A DNA stretch of 55,298 bases from assembly GCF_025960985.1 (NCBI RefSeq), contig NZ_JAOQMX010000034.1:1-55298 (forward strand), in the 5' to 3' direction. A program made the position numbers and the translations under genes. Below the pieces are notes generated by a model that had not been told where the DNA came from, made no database searches, and worked only from the letters and a program-made list of their open reading frames with translations. Positions 18,786-28,062 of this stretch are shown here, piece by piece. The DNA is from Flavobacterium psychraerolatum (GTDB lineage Bacteria; Bacteroidota; Bacteroidia; Flavobacteriales; Flavobacteriaceae). How positions within the stretch are numbered: the first letter of the stretch is position 1; each line of letters opens with the position of its first letter.

Positions 18786-20108
18786 ATGCTAAAGAACAAT
18801 TACAGCTTAAATGATAAAATTCAAAAAGGATATCTATTACTACTTTTTCTTTTTTCACCTATTTTAGGTTTATTTAATCTATTAAAATTGAAAAATGAAA
18901 AGGACATCACCTTTTTTGGAACCTTATTTTTTGGGTTGGCAGGGAGTGTATTTGTTTATATAGTAGGAACTGATGGGCATTCACACTTAATGAATGCTAA
19001 AGAGTTTTACTTAGATATGTCATTAGTAGAGTTTTTTAAGAAATCATATGAAATAATAACGTTTAGTTCTACAGAAGGTTCTACAGATATATATTTACAT
19101 TGCATTTCCTTTATTTCAACCTCACTATTACAAAAACCAGAGTTAATTCATGTATTTTCAGGTCTAGTATTGGGTTATTTTTTCACAAAATCGGTGTTGC
19201 TTATTTTAAAAAATAATTTAGAAATAAAGAAAAACTATATTCTAGTTGGTTTTATCATATTGTTACTTATCATTAGAAGCATCGGTGCACTAAATTCTAT
19301 TAGAATGTGGACTGGGATGTGGGTACTATTTTATGGTACCTACAGTTGGGCAACAACAAAAAACAGAAAGTATATAGTTGTCATTTTATTTTCAGTACTG
19401 GTCCATTTTTCTTACGCGTTAATTTTACTGCCTATTACGACAGCCTATATCTTACAAAAAAATAAAAAAATTCTGGTAGCTCTTTACATTGTATCTTTCT
19501 TTACGACAGTAGGTTTTTCATTTGTTAAAGCTTATATACCACAATCTGATTTAATAGAAAAAAAACAAAACACATATGCTGTCGATTCTGATCAAGATGT
19601 GAAACGCTATGAGAAAAATAGCATAAATGCTAAAAAAGAGTCTGAAAATTCAAATTTCTATAAGACATCTGGCGAAACAAATTATTTGAATTATAGCATT
19701 GTCGGTTTATCTATAATTTTAATTTTTTTTTACTTAAAAAAAGAGAGTGATAGGAACCTAATTTTTTTGGTAGCAGTTGGTATAGGAGTATATGCTTTCT
19801 CCAATTTAGTAGCATTTTCACCTTCACTTCAAGGTAGAACAAAAATGATTGCAGCTACTTTTATTTTGGCAGCAGCTATACATTTACAGCTTACTTTGAA
19901 AAAGTATAATTTAAAAATAAAATCAATAAAGAGATTAAATACAGCACTATTATTTTTTTTGATTTCATCAATTCCCATGTTTTTGTTTCAACTCTCTTAT
20001 ATACTACAATCCTTCAGTTTCTTTCTACTATTTCTACCTCAAGTATCATGGCTATTAGGTGATGGAGATTATTCCATAAGAGGAGTAATAGGATTATTTA
20101 TCGATTAA
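18786..20108 (+). CDS. EpsG-like polysaccharide polymerase (Wzy role)
   Basis: 440-residue polytopic membrane protein with about ten helices, a large soluble loop near 255-300 and a C-terminal hydrophobic pair. Motifs such as SIRMWTGMWVLFYGTYSWA and VHFSYALILLPI match the EpsG family, which polymerises repeat units at the periplasmic face. It follows the flippase and a transferase, the normal company for a Wzy. There is no clear alternative polymerase in the window. Confidence 0.75.
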   Translation: MLKNNYSLNDKIQKGYLLLLFLFSPILGLFNLLKLKNEKDITFFGTLFFGLAGSVFVYIVGTDGHSHLMNAKEFYLDMSLVEFFKKSYEIITFSSTEGSTDIYLHCISFISTSLLQKPELIHVFSGLVLGYFFTKSVLLILKNNLEIKKNYILVGFIILLLIIRSIGALNSIRMWTGMWVLFYGTYSWATTKNRKYIVVILFSVLVHFSYALILLPITTAYILQKNKKILVALYIVSFFTTVGFSFVKAYIPQSDLIEKKQNTYAVDSDQDVKRYEKNSINAKKESENSNFYKTSGETNYLNYSIVGLSIILIFFYLKKESDRNLIFLVAVGIGVYAFSNLVAFSPSLQGRTKMIAATFILAAAIHLQLTLKKYNLKIKSIKRLNTALLFFLISSIPMFLFQLSYILQSFSFFLLFLPQVSWLLGDGDYSIRGVIGLFID

Positions 20109-20118
20109 AAAAAACTAT

Positions 20119-21291
20119 ATGAACATAGCTCTATTCTTAGAACAATCCTTTGATCCTGACGCAGGTGGAGTCCAAAGGAGTACATCAAAACTGGCGAAAA
20201 TTTTTAAAGAGGAAGGTCACAACGTAATTGTTATTACTTCAAACTACCAATCTTCAGAAATAAAATTGTGGAATCAAATTCCAATTATTTCTATAGATTT
20301 TAAAAAAAGAAAATCTGAATTAAAAAAAATATTAGAAAAAAAACAAATTTCGATTATCATTAATCAAGCTGGATATTCTTTAAAATTGACAAAAAACTTA
20401 ATACATAGCAGCAACGACGGTATAAAGATTATAAATACTCTTCGAATAAACCCATTAAATTTTTACACCAATTACAAACAGTTTATAGGATTGTTTTTAA
20501 ATAGTAATAAACTGGGATTTTTAAATAATAAAATCGTACAGAAAATTATTCTGAAATATCATATTATTAAACAACGATCTGATCTTAATTACATTATAAA
20601 AAACACAGATGCGTTTGTAATGCTATCTAAAGGATTTACACCAGAACTTTATTTTTTAGCCCCCAATTTAAAGAAGTACAATCACAAGATACATAGCATT
20701 AGTAATCCTTTTGAAAAACCAATATTAAATATTGCTCAAATAGAGAAAGATAATATAATTCTATTTGTAGGTAGACTTAATATCTTGCAAAAAAGAGTGG
20801 ATTTACTTCTCGAAATTTGGAAAAAACTACATAAAACATTACCCGATTGGAAATTCTGGGTAGTTGGTGAAGGCGAAGATCAAGTTTTTATGGAGAATTA
20901 TTGTAAAGAAAACAATTTAAACAGAGTTACTTTCTTTGGCAAAGATAATCCAAATGAATACTATAAGAAAGCTAAAATATTTCACATGACTTCTGCTTTT
21001 GAAGGTTTTGGTAATGTATTAGTAGAAGCACAAAGTTATGGTTGTGTCCCCATTTTATTTAATTCTTATGCAGCCGCTCAAGACATTGTAACTCATAATG
21101 AAAACGGAATGCTTGTAGCCCCATTCAATAGTGATGAATACGTTGATGCAACAACTACACTAATTAGTAATCCTAGCAAACTATCACAAATGGCTTTGAA
21201 TGGGTATGAAAATGTAAATAGATTTTCTTATGATCAAACGTATAAAAAATGGGAAGAAGTTTTTAATAGTCTAAAAAGTAATCTACAGTAA
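20119..21291 (+). CDS. Glycosyltransferase family 4
   Basis: 390 residues, GT-B fold. The N-terminal acceptor domain begins NIALFLEQSFDPDAGGVQRS. The C-terminal GT4 domain has ILFVGRLNILQKRVDLLLEI, VVGEGEDQVF and the E-x7-E region TSAFEGFGNVLVEAQSYG. It is a soluble, membrane-associated transferase adding a sugar to the lipid-linked unit; donor and linkage cannot be told. Its stop overlaps the next ATG by one base (TAATG), so it is translationally linked to the deacetylase-like gene. Confidence 0.85.
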   Translation: MNIALFLEQSFDPDAGGVQRSTSKLAKIFKEEGHNVIVITSNYQSSEIKLWNQIPIISIDFKKRKSELKKILEKKQISIIINQAGYSLKLTKNLIHSSNDGIKIINTLRINPLNFYTNYKQFIGLFLNSNKLGFLNNKIVQKIILKYHIIKQRSDLNYIIKNTDAFVMLSKGFTPELYFLAPNLKKYNHKIHSISNPFEKPILNIAQIEKDNIILFVGRLNILQKRVDLLLEIWKKLHKTLPDWKFWVVGEGEDQVFMENYCKENNLNRVTFFGKDNPNEYYKKAKIFHMTSAFEGFGNVLVEAQSYGCVPILFNSYAAAQDIVTHNENGMLVAPFNSDEYVDATTTLISNPSKLSQMALNGYENVNRFSYDQTYKKWEEVFNSLKSNLQ

Positions 21292-22400
21292 TGCTAAAAT
21301 CCATAATAAAAAACCTTTCCAATCTACCTGGTTGGCGAACCGATAGAAAAATTGTTATCATCGAATCGGATGATTGGGGAAGTATCCGGATGCCTTCTAA
21401 CTTTGTTAGAGAAATATTCGAAACTAAAAATGTTTCTTTGGGTGATCCAGAACGTCAACGATACACTAACTACGATACACTAGCAGATGAAGCAGATTTT
21501 GAAGCACTTTATGAAACACTAACACAATTTAAGGATATAAACGGAAAACATCCTGTGTTTACGGCTGTGAGTGTGGTTGCAAATCCTGATTTTGATAAAA
21601 TTAAGGAAGCTAATTTTGAAAAATATTTTTATGAACCTTTTAATACCACATTAGAAAGGTACGGACATAAAAACACTTTCAAAATGTGGCAAGAAGGTAT
21701 AGCACAGAACCTCTTTGTACCACAATTTCATGGTCGTGAACACTTGAATGTACAAGTCTGGATGAGACAATTGAGAGACAAAGAAGAGAGTACAATGGAA
21801 GCATTTAAACTCAATTGTTGGGGTTTTGAAAATAAAAATAAATTTAATATCGATTATCAAGCGGCTTTTGATTTGGAATTCGTTTCCGATATAGAATACC
21901 AAAAATCAGTTATTAAAGAAGGATTGCAATTGTTTGAACAAATCCATGGCTATAAAGCTGACTTTTTTGTGCCTCCTAACGGACCTTTCAATAATGAATT
22001 AGAAAAAACCGCAGCAGAGGCAGGTATAAAATATATGTCAACTTCAAAAATACAGTCAGAACCTCAAGGACAAGGAATACAAAAAAAGCGAATTCATTAT
22101 TTAGGCCAAAAAAACGCTAGTAGACAACTTTATATTACCCGAAATTGTTTTTTTGAACCTAGTGCTCCAGGTAAAGATTGGGTGAGCAGTTGTATGAATG
22201 ATATTGAAAATGCCTTTAAATGGGGAAAGCCCGCAGTAATTAGTTCACATAGAGTAAACTTTATTGGACGTTTGATAGAACATAATCGTACAGAAAGTTT
22301 AGCAGCCTTAACAACTTTATTGACTCAGATACAAACACAATGGCCTAACGTTGAATTTATGACATCTTCCCAATTAGGAGATCTAATTAACAGAAAATAA
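21291..22400 (+). CDS. Polysaccharide deacetylase-like protein (copy 1)
   Basis: 369 residues without signal peptide or TM. It begins LPGWRTDRKIVIIESDDWGSIRMPS. The acidic pair in ESDDWG, the QFHGREHL motif and SSHRVNFIGR near the C-terminus would fit the metal-binding residues of the NodB/polysaccharide-deacetylase superfamily. I call the family by this pattern only. A close paralogue lies at 23807, and a tail remnant of a third copy at 23740. Being cytoplasmic, it may act on a sugar precursor or lipid-linked unit. It ends 5 bases before the acyltransferase-3 gene. Confidence 0.65.
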   Translation: MLKSIIKNLSNLPGWRTDRKIVIIESDDWGSIRMPSNFVREIFETKNVSLGDPERQRYTNYDTLADEADFEALYETLTQFKDINGKHPVFTAVSVVANPDFDKIKEANFEKYFYEPFNTTLERYGHKNTFKMWQEGIAQNLFVPQFHGREHLNVQVWMRQLRDKEESTMEAFKLNCWGFENKNKFNIDYQAAFDLEFVSDIEYQKSVIKEGLQLFEQIHGYKADFFVPPNGPFNNELEKTAAEAGIKYMSTSKIQSEPQGQGIQKKRIHYLGQKNASRQLYITRNCFFEPSAPGKDWVSSCMNDIENAFKWGKPAVISSHRVNFIGRLIEHNRTESLAALTTLLTQIQTQWPNVEFMTSSQLGDLINRK

Positions 22401-22404
22401 TAAA

Positions 22405-23487
22405 ATGAATATTAGCAATAAATTTGACATCTCTTTAAGCCAAAAATTAAAAGTTCTTTCATTTATATTAATGATATTTGTTGTATTTATACACTCCTAT
22501 AATCTTGGTTACTCAACTACTAATCAATTAAATAGTATAAATTCACAAGTAAACCACTTTATTCAAAACTTTATTTCGCAAGGAATAAACAGAGTTGCTG
22601 TTCCTTTATTCTTTTTCATATCAAGTATTTTGTATTTTTATAAATTTGATTTATCATTAAGTATTTATCGAAAAAAAGTTCAAAGAAGGGTAGTTACTTT
22701 ATTAATACCGTATATAGTATGGTCATTAATTGGAATATTTCTATATTTAATATTACAGGTCAATCCATTAACGAGCAGGTATTTTTCTGATAATAATCAA
22801 TTAATTGTCAATTACTCTTTAATTAAAATACTTGACACAATTTTTATCGATCCTATACCATTTCAACTTTGGTTTATTCGTGATTTATTTATACTTGTAT
22901 TAGTCTCACCAGTAATAGAATTATTAAATAAGTATTCTAAAGGTTATTGGTTAATCATTTTATTTATCGCATGGCTTTACCCATTATCTATAATTATTGT
23001 TAAGACTGGATCATTGTTGTTTTTTTCATTTGGAGCTTTCATAGTTAAAAATAGATTTGAATTACTTTTAAAGAAGGTTCCTTTTAGATTAGTATTTATT
23101 TCATCTATTATTTGGATTTTATTCAATATTTTATATGCAATAAATTACTTACATCATTCAAATTATATTTTTGCAATGATAAATAAGATTTTTATAATAA
23201 TAGGCGTCTTTTCTATTTGGTCAATATATGACTATATAAGGAATAAAAATCTATTAACTCTTTCGGATTCAATTTTAAAAACGACATTTTTCTTATTCGT
23301 TATGCACGAACCTTTTCTTACGTTTTTAAGAAAATTAATGTTAGTATTAGTTGGTAAAAATGAAATACAATTATTAATGATATATTTTCTAAGTGCAATC
23401 ACAGTAATAATAACTAGCATATGTGTTGGCTTGTTATTTAAAAAATATTTGAAAAAAATATACTTTATTTTGACTGGAGGTAGATGA
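22405..23487 (+). CDS. Acyltransferase family 3 (membrane O-acyltransferase)
   Basis: 360-residue integral membrane protein with about ten helices. Typical acyltransferase-3 features are an early helix with the conserved histidine (VVFIHSYN, His about 30), RVAVPLFFFISSILYFYKF, and QLWFIRDLFILVLVSPVIE. It probably adds O-acetyl or another acyl group to the glycan. It is enclosed between two deacetylase-like paralogues. The 252 bases that follow (23488-23739) are AT-rich with no supported gene. Confidence 0.85.
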   Translation: MNISNKFDISLSQKLKVLSFILMIFVVFIHSYNLGYSTTNQLNSINSQVNHFIQNFISQGINRVAVPLFFFISSILYFYKFDLSLSIYRKKVQRRVVTLLIPYIVWSLIGIFLYLILQVNPLTSRYFSDNNQLIVNYSLIKILDTIFIDPIPFQLWFIRDLFILVLVSPVIELLNKYSKGYWLIILFIAWLYPLSIIIVKTGSLLFFSFGAFIVKNRFELLLKKVPFRLVFISSIIWILFNILYAINYLHHSNYIFAMINKIFIIIGVFSIWSIYDYIRNKNLLTLSDSILKTTFFLFVMHEPFLTFLRKLMLVLVGKNEIQLLMIYFLSAITVIITSICVGLLFKKYLKKIYFILTGGR

Positions 23488-23739
23488 TTTTTGGTGCGAG
23501 AAATTGATAGTATACAACTAAATTTAAATTTTAACTAATATAGGTAATTTTAAAAAAAATACTCTTTTTAAGATGCTGAACTATTTAACAAATGCAATTT
23601 AAATATTTAAAAAATTGGATAGCATATTAAGGCAATAAATCAATACTATCCAAATCATAAAAAATAAATTAGATCAAAAACTTAGTATGCAAAATCGATA
23701 TGATTGCTAAAAACTATTTGTATAATAAATTTAAAAAAA

Positions 23740-23805
23740 GTGAAAAAACTAAAATATATAACTACTCCTGAACTAGGAGATTTGATAACAAAAAATAGAA
23801 ATTAA
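23740..23805 (+). pseudogene. C-terminal remnant of a third deacetylase-like gene
   Basis: Starting at about 23740, one frame reads VKKLKYITTPELGDLITKNRN and stops at TAA 23803-23805, one base before the ATG of copy 2. The tails of the two intact copies read VEFMTSSQLGDLINRK and VEFMSSDELGDLINTN. Order and position match, so this is the last 21 codons of a related gene whose body has been deleted. No upstream portion can be recognised with confidence in 23488-23739. Confidence 0.75.
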
Positions 23806-23806
23806 A

Positions 23807-24940
23807 ATGTTTAAAGATGTTCAAAAAAAAATAAAACGAACGTTACTAAATTTACCTGGCTATCATACAAAACGCAAAATTCTGGTTATTGAAAGTGATG
23901 ATTGGGGAGCTGTTAGAATGCCTTCTAAACAAGTGTATCAAGATTTACTAAATAAGGGCTTACATGTAGATAAAGACTTATATTGTAGGTATGATAGTTT
24001 AGCTACAACTCAAGATTTGGAAGCTCTGTTTGATTTATTAAAGACATTTAAAGATAAAAATGGTCAAAACGCAATACTTACTGCTAACGCAGTAATGGCA
24101 AATCCCCATTTTGAAAAAATACGAGAACACCAATTTTCGGATTATTACTTTGAGCCTTTCACAGAAACATTAAAGAGAAATCCATCAACACATAATTCGT
24201 TTGAATTATGGAAAGAAGGCATGGAAGCAGGAATATTCAAACCACAATTCCATGGTCGAGAACATTTATACGTCAAAAAATGGATGCACCAACTACTTGA
24301 AAATGATAAACTTACGCATGTAGCTTTTAATATGGGAACTTATGGACTGACTGCAGATGTAGATTCTTCCATAAAGGTAAATTATATGGGTGCATTTAAT
24401 TCTGGGTTAAAAAATGACACTGAAAACTTTAATGTTATTTTGAAAGAAGGTCTTGTAATGTTTGAACAATTAATAGGATATAAATCTACATCGTTTATTC
24501 CAACAACTTATACTTGGCATCCTGATATTGAAAATAATTTAAAAAAAAATGGTGTTAAGTATCTTCAGGGTATGATTCACCAGAGGATTCCCATAGACGA
24601 TGATCAAAACTTCAAATATAAAAAAAACAATTTTTTAGGAAATAAAAGCAAATCAGGACTAACCTATATTTCAAGAAATGCTCATTTTGAACCAAGTCAC
24701 TTCAGAGATAAATTTGATGTTGTTGAGGATGCATTCAACGCAATTAAAATTGCTTTTTCTTGTCAAAAACCCGCTGTAGTATCAATGCATAGACTAAATG
24801 TAATAGGTGCTATTGACGAAAGTAACAGGACTACAAACTTAGAACTTTTAAAAAAATTACTTACAAAGGTATTACAATTTTATCCTGACGTAGAGTTCAT
24901 GAGTTCTGATGAATTGGGGGACCTGATTAATACAAATTAA
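23807..24940 (+). CDS. Polysaccharide deacetylase-like protein (copy 2)
   Basis: 377 residues, paralogous to the gene at 21291 along its whole length: LPGYHTKRKILVIESDDWGAVRMPS, PQFHGREHLYVKKWM, RNAHFEPS, SMHRLNVIGAIDESNRT, ELGDLIN. The candidate metal-binding residues are kept, so both copies look functional. The two copies differ mainly in the middle (about 190-270), the likely substrate-contact region, suggesting different sugar targets. It follows the third-copy remnant by one base and ends one base before the hexapeptide transferase. Confidence 0.65.
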   Translation: MFKDVQKKIKRTLLNLPGYHTKRKILVIESDDWGAVRMPSKQVYQDLLNKGLHVDKDLYCRYDSLATTQDLEALFDLLKTFKDKNGQNAILTANAVMANPHFEKIREHQFSDYYFEPFTETLKRNPSTHNSFELWKEGMEAGIFKPQFHGREHLYVKKWMHQLLENDKLTHVAFNMGTYGLTADVDSSIKVNYMGAFNSGLKNDTENFNVILKEGLVMFEQLIGYKSTSFIPTTYTWHPDIENNLKKNGVKYLQGMIHQRIPIDDDQNFKYKKNNFLGNKSKSGLTYISRNAHFEPSHFRDKFDVVEDAFNAIKIAFSCQKPAVVSMHRLNVIGAIDESNRTTNLELLKKLLTKVLQFYPDVEFMSSDELGDLINTN

Positions 24941-24941
24941 C

Positions 24942-25511
24942 ATGATAAATAATTATACAGATTATAAAGACTACATCAATTACGAAGAAAGTAAAGAAGG
25001 TTTTATAAAAAAATATATTGTTAGAGAACCTACAGCAAAATTCTTAAAACTTTTAAGAAAAACGGAATACTTTTATAATTCAAAGAGTATGTGGTCTAAA
25101 TTATTTTTCATCTACTACTACGTTTTATATAAGAAAATCTCACTAAAAACAGGCATTACCATACCAAAAAATGTTTGTGAAAAGGGCTTGTTCTTACCTC
25201 ATTTTGGATCAATTGTAGTAAATGCAAATTGTAAAATTGGAAAAAATTGCATGATTCAAAATAATGTTAATATTGGTACTAATGGCGGAAGTAGTATTGC
25301 TCCAAGAATTGGCGATAATGTATATGTTGGACCAGGTGCAGTAATTTTTGGAGATATAACAATTGCAGATAATTGCTACATAGGTGCCAATGCAGTTGTA
25401 AATAAAAGTTTTTCCGAACCTTACTCAGTAATCGTAGGTATTCCAGCACAAGTTGTAAAGAAAGAAACGATGGTTTGGTGGCAAAAAAACAAGTTAAGTT
25501 TAGAGTTTTAA
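24942..25511 (+). CDS. Hexapeptide-repeat acyltransferase (serine acetyltransferase-like)
   Basis: 189 residues. An N-terminal helical part (1-70) is followed by a left-handed beta-helix of hexapeptide repeats (about 72-172: VNANCKIGKNCMIQNNVNIG, PRIGDNVYVGPGAVIFG). It has the LPHFG motif with His87 and the IVGIPAQVVKK cap seen in CysE-like and capsule acetyltransferases. In this setting it most likely O-acetylates a sugar rather than serine. It sits between a deacetylase-like gene and a glycosyltransferase in the same direction. Confidence 0.8.
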   Translation: MINNYTDYKDYINYEESKEGFIKKYIVREPTAKFLKLLRKTEYFYNSKSMWSKLFFIYYYVLYKKISLKTGITIPKNVCEKGLFLPHFGSIVVNANCKIGKNCMIQNNVNIGTNGGSSIAPRIGDNVYVGPGAVIFGDITIADNCYIGANAVVNKSFSEPYSVIVGIPAQVVKKETMVWWQKNKLSLEF

Positions 25512-25527
25512 AACAGATTAGAATACG

Positions 25528-26655
25528 ATGAAACATAAATTACTTTTCTTAATCCCATCATTAACAGGAGGCGGAGCCGAAAGAACATTAATTAATCTAT
25601 TGCAAAAACTAGATTATAGTAAGTTTGAAGTTGACCTAGTAGTCGTGTTAAAAGATGGAATCTATCTAGAAAATGTTCCTAATGAAGTAAAATGTATTTT
25701 CTTGTTTCATAACAAGATGCTAGTACGAATTTTAGCATGGATGCAAAAGAAAATAGGTTTTAACTATCTTCTAAAAAAAACTACCCAAAATAAAATTAGA
25801 GGACAATATGATTTAGGGATTTCATTTTTGGACGGAAATTTTACGGATTTACTTTTTTTTATGAAAGGGCTAAAGAAAAGATTTACATGGGTTCATAGTT
25901 CGTACCAGACCAATCGAAATTTTGCTAGGTTCTATGAAAACACAAAATATGTTCAAAAATTAAAAGAGGAGCGATATGGTCGTTTAGACGGAATATATTT
26001 CGTTTCAAATGATGCAAAAGAAGAATTCATCGAAGTTTTTGGCGAATATCCTAAAATGGAAGTGATTTATAATTTCATTGATACCAAATCTGTTTTAAAA
26101 AAGGCTGAATTAGAAACTTACCCAAAGAGTAATTTATTTGAATTTGTTGCATTGGGAAGTTTATTAACAGTAAAAGGATTTGATAGGTTAATTAGAGCCT
26201 CAAAAATTGTAAAAGAAAAAGGGTTTAATTTTAAAGTATCAATTCTTGGAAGTGGTGCAGAAAAGAATAACCTAGAATCACTTGTAAAGGAAATTAATTT
26301 AAAAGAAAATATTGATTTTTTGGGATTTATTAGCAATCCATATCCTTTATTAAAAAATGCAGATGTTTTCATTATGAGTTCAGTCTCTGAGGCACTTCCT
26401 ACTGTACTTTGTGAAGCTATGATTTTAGGAAAAGCGACTTTGGTTACAAATTGCAGCGGATGTAGAGAAATTGTTGCAAATGGCCATTTTGGACTAATGG
26501 CGGAGCAAAGTGATCAAAGCCTTGCAGAAAATATGATTAAATACGTTTCCGATCCAAACCTAGTGATTCATTATGAACTTCAGTCTCTTAAAAGGTCCGA
26601 ACTTTTTGATGATAAATTAGTACTAGCAGCTTATAATGAAATTCTAAGTCAATAA
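25528..26655 (+). CDS. Glycosyltransferase family 4
   Basis: 375 residues. The N-terminus has the hallmark LIPSLTGGGAERTLINLL. The C-terminal GT4 domain carries FVALGSLLTVKGFDRLI, ILGSGAEKNNLESLV and the E-x7-E motif SEALPTVLCEAMILG. It resembles PglJ/PglH-type and N-acetylgalactosamine transferases, but the donor is not readable from sequence. It is followed by a 236-bp gap. Confidence 0.85.
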   Translation: MKHKLLFLIPSLTGGGAERTLINLLQKLDYSKFEVDLVVVLKDGIYLENVPNEVKCIFLFHNKMLVRILAWMQKKIGFNYLLKKTTQNKIRGQYDLGISFLDGNFTDLLFFMKGLKKRFTWVHSSYQTNRNFARFYENTKYVQKLKEERYGRLDGIYFVSNDAKEEFIEVFGEYPKMEVIYNFIDTKSVLKKAELETYPKSNLFEFVALGSLLTVKGFDRLIRASKIVKEKGFNFKVSILGSGAEKNNLESLVKEINLKENIDFLGFISNPYPLLKNADVFIMSSVSEALPTVLCEAMILGKATLVTNCSGCREIVANGHFGLMAEQSDQSLAENMIKYVSDPNLVIHYELQSLKRSELFDDKLVLAAYNEILSQ

Positions 26656-26891
26656 AGTTTAAAAGATTTTAGACCCCAGAAATAAATCGTCTCCTATTCT
26701 TCAATTAATTTTCTTTTTAGCCAGCGATAGACAAGTTTTCAGCATCGAATTCTAAGCATTAAAATCTAAATTAAAAAAAGTAGTAGTCGTAACAAAAAAA
26801 CCTATAGCATATTCATATCAGGAATTTGATATGAAAATTTCGATACTGAAATTCAGTTTATTAAGTTCATAAAAAAAAATAAAAAACAAAG
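26656..26891 (+). other. 236-bp gap with a possible short coding remnant
   Basis: No intact gene. One plus frame of 37 codons (about 26760-26873) reads LKKVVVVTKKPIAYSYQEFD in part, which looks protein-like. It has no good start and no recognisable family. It may be the tail of a lost transferase or chance. The gap may also hold a promoter for the GT4 gene at 26892. Confidence 0.3.
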
Positions 26892-28058
26892 ATGAAAAAA
26901 GTTTTATTTGTGCATGATGGACCAATTTATACTAATGATGATAAATCCATTTTTTATGGTGTACATTATAACGATACTTTAATACAGCGCTATTCTTATT
27001 TTGGAAATTCCGTAAATTTCTTAATGAGACGTGCCGTAGTAAGCGAAAAAGATGGACAGAATTTCTCCATTATTAAGCATCCTGCTTTTTCGTTTATTGA
27101 AGTCCCAAATTTTAAGTCTATCAAAGCTTATTTTAAGAAAACTGAAGCAATAGCTATCATTAAAAAAGCAGTAGATGAACACGATGTAATTATTTTGCGT
27201 TTACCCAGCGCTATTGGAGCAATAGCTTTTGAATACGCTAGCAGCATCAATAAACCTATCCTTATAGAAAAAGTAGCTTGTGTGTATGACGCTTTATGGA
27301 ATTACGATTGGCGAGGCAGATTAATCGCTAGCCAAAAAATGAAAAAGTACCAAGACATTTTACAAAAGGCTTCTCATACCATCTATGTAACCGACCATTT
27401 TTTGCAAAGCAGATATCCTACAGAGGGTAAATCTATAGGATGCTCTGATGTAATTGTAACTGACTTAGATGATGCTATTCTAAATAAAAGGATACTTAAA
27501 ATTGTAAATCTTCCTAAAGTAATAACAATAGGAACTGTCGCGGCCATTGATGTTCCATATAAAGGTCAAGCCGATGTAATACAGGCAATTGCTATTTTAA
27601 AGAAACAAAACATTCTCTTTAATTATAAAATCGTAGGTCAAGGAGATGCAAGCAGACTAAATAAAATTATTGAACAATGTCAAGTGGCTGATTTAGTAGA
27701 AGTAGTAGGGCCTTTAAAGTCAGCTGAGGTTTTTGATTTTTTGGATACGCTAGATTTATACATTCAACCTAGCAAACAAGAAGGATTACCAAGAGCTGTT
27801 ATTGAAGCGATGAGCAGAGCTTGTCCCGTTTTAGGGTCTAATATTGCAGGAATTCCGGAATTAATTAATAAAAACTCTTTATTTAAGGCTGGAAATGTTG
27901 GTGCAATTGTAAAGTTACTAAGAGATTTATCTAAGAACAGTTTAGAGCAATCGGCCAGAGAAAATTTTTTAAAAGCAGAAACGTTTAAAAAAGAAACATT
28001 AGACAGTAAAAGAGAAGAATTTTACAAAGAATTCAAAAAAGATTTTAACCTATTATAA
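26892..28058 (+). CDS. Glycosyltransferase family 4
   Basis: 388 residues, GT-B fold. It starts KKVLFVHDGPIYTND. The C-terminal half has IGTVAAIDVPYKGQADVIQA, YKIVGQGDASRLNKII and PSKQEGLPRAVIEAMSRACP, the catalytic E-x7-E region, followed by SNIAGIPELI. No TM or signal. It is a cytoplasmic transferase for repeat-unit assembly with unknown donor. It ends 4 bases before the next GT4. Confidence 0.85.
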   Translation: MKKVLFVHDGPIYTNDDKSIFYGVHYNDTLIQRYSYFGNSVNFLMRRAVVSEKDGQNFSIIKHPAFSFIEVPNFKSIKAYFKKTEAIAIIKKAVDEHDVIILRLPSAIGAIAFEYASSINKPILIEKVACVYDALWNYDWRGRLIASQKMKKYQDILQKASHTIYVTDHFLQSRYPTEGKSIGCSDVIVTDLDDAILNKRILKIVNLPKVITIGTVAAIDVPYKGQADVIQAIAILKKQNILFNYKIVGQGDASRLNKIIEQCQVADLVEVVGPLKSAEVFDFLDTLDLYIQPSKQEGLPRAVIEAMSRACPVLGSNIAGIPELINKNSLFKAGNVGAIVKLLRDLSKNSLEQSARENFLKAETFKKETLDSKREEFYKEFKKDFNLL

Positions 28059-28062
28059 AGTA

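Noticed and set aside
26760..26873. A small gene of 37 codons between two GT4 genes
   Set aside because: It has no credible start codon or family match; it is described as a possible remnant within the gap only.
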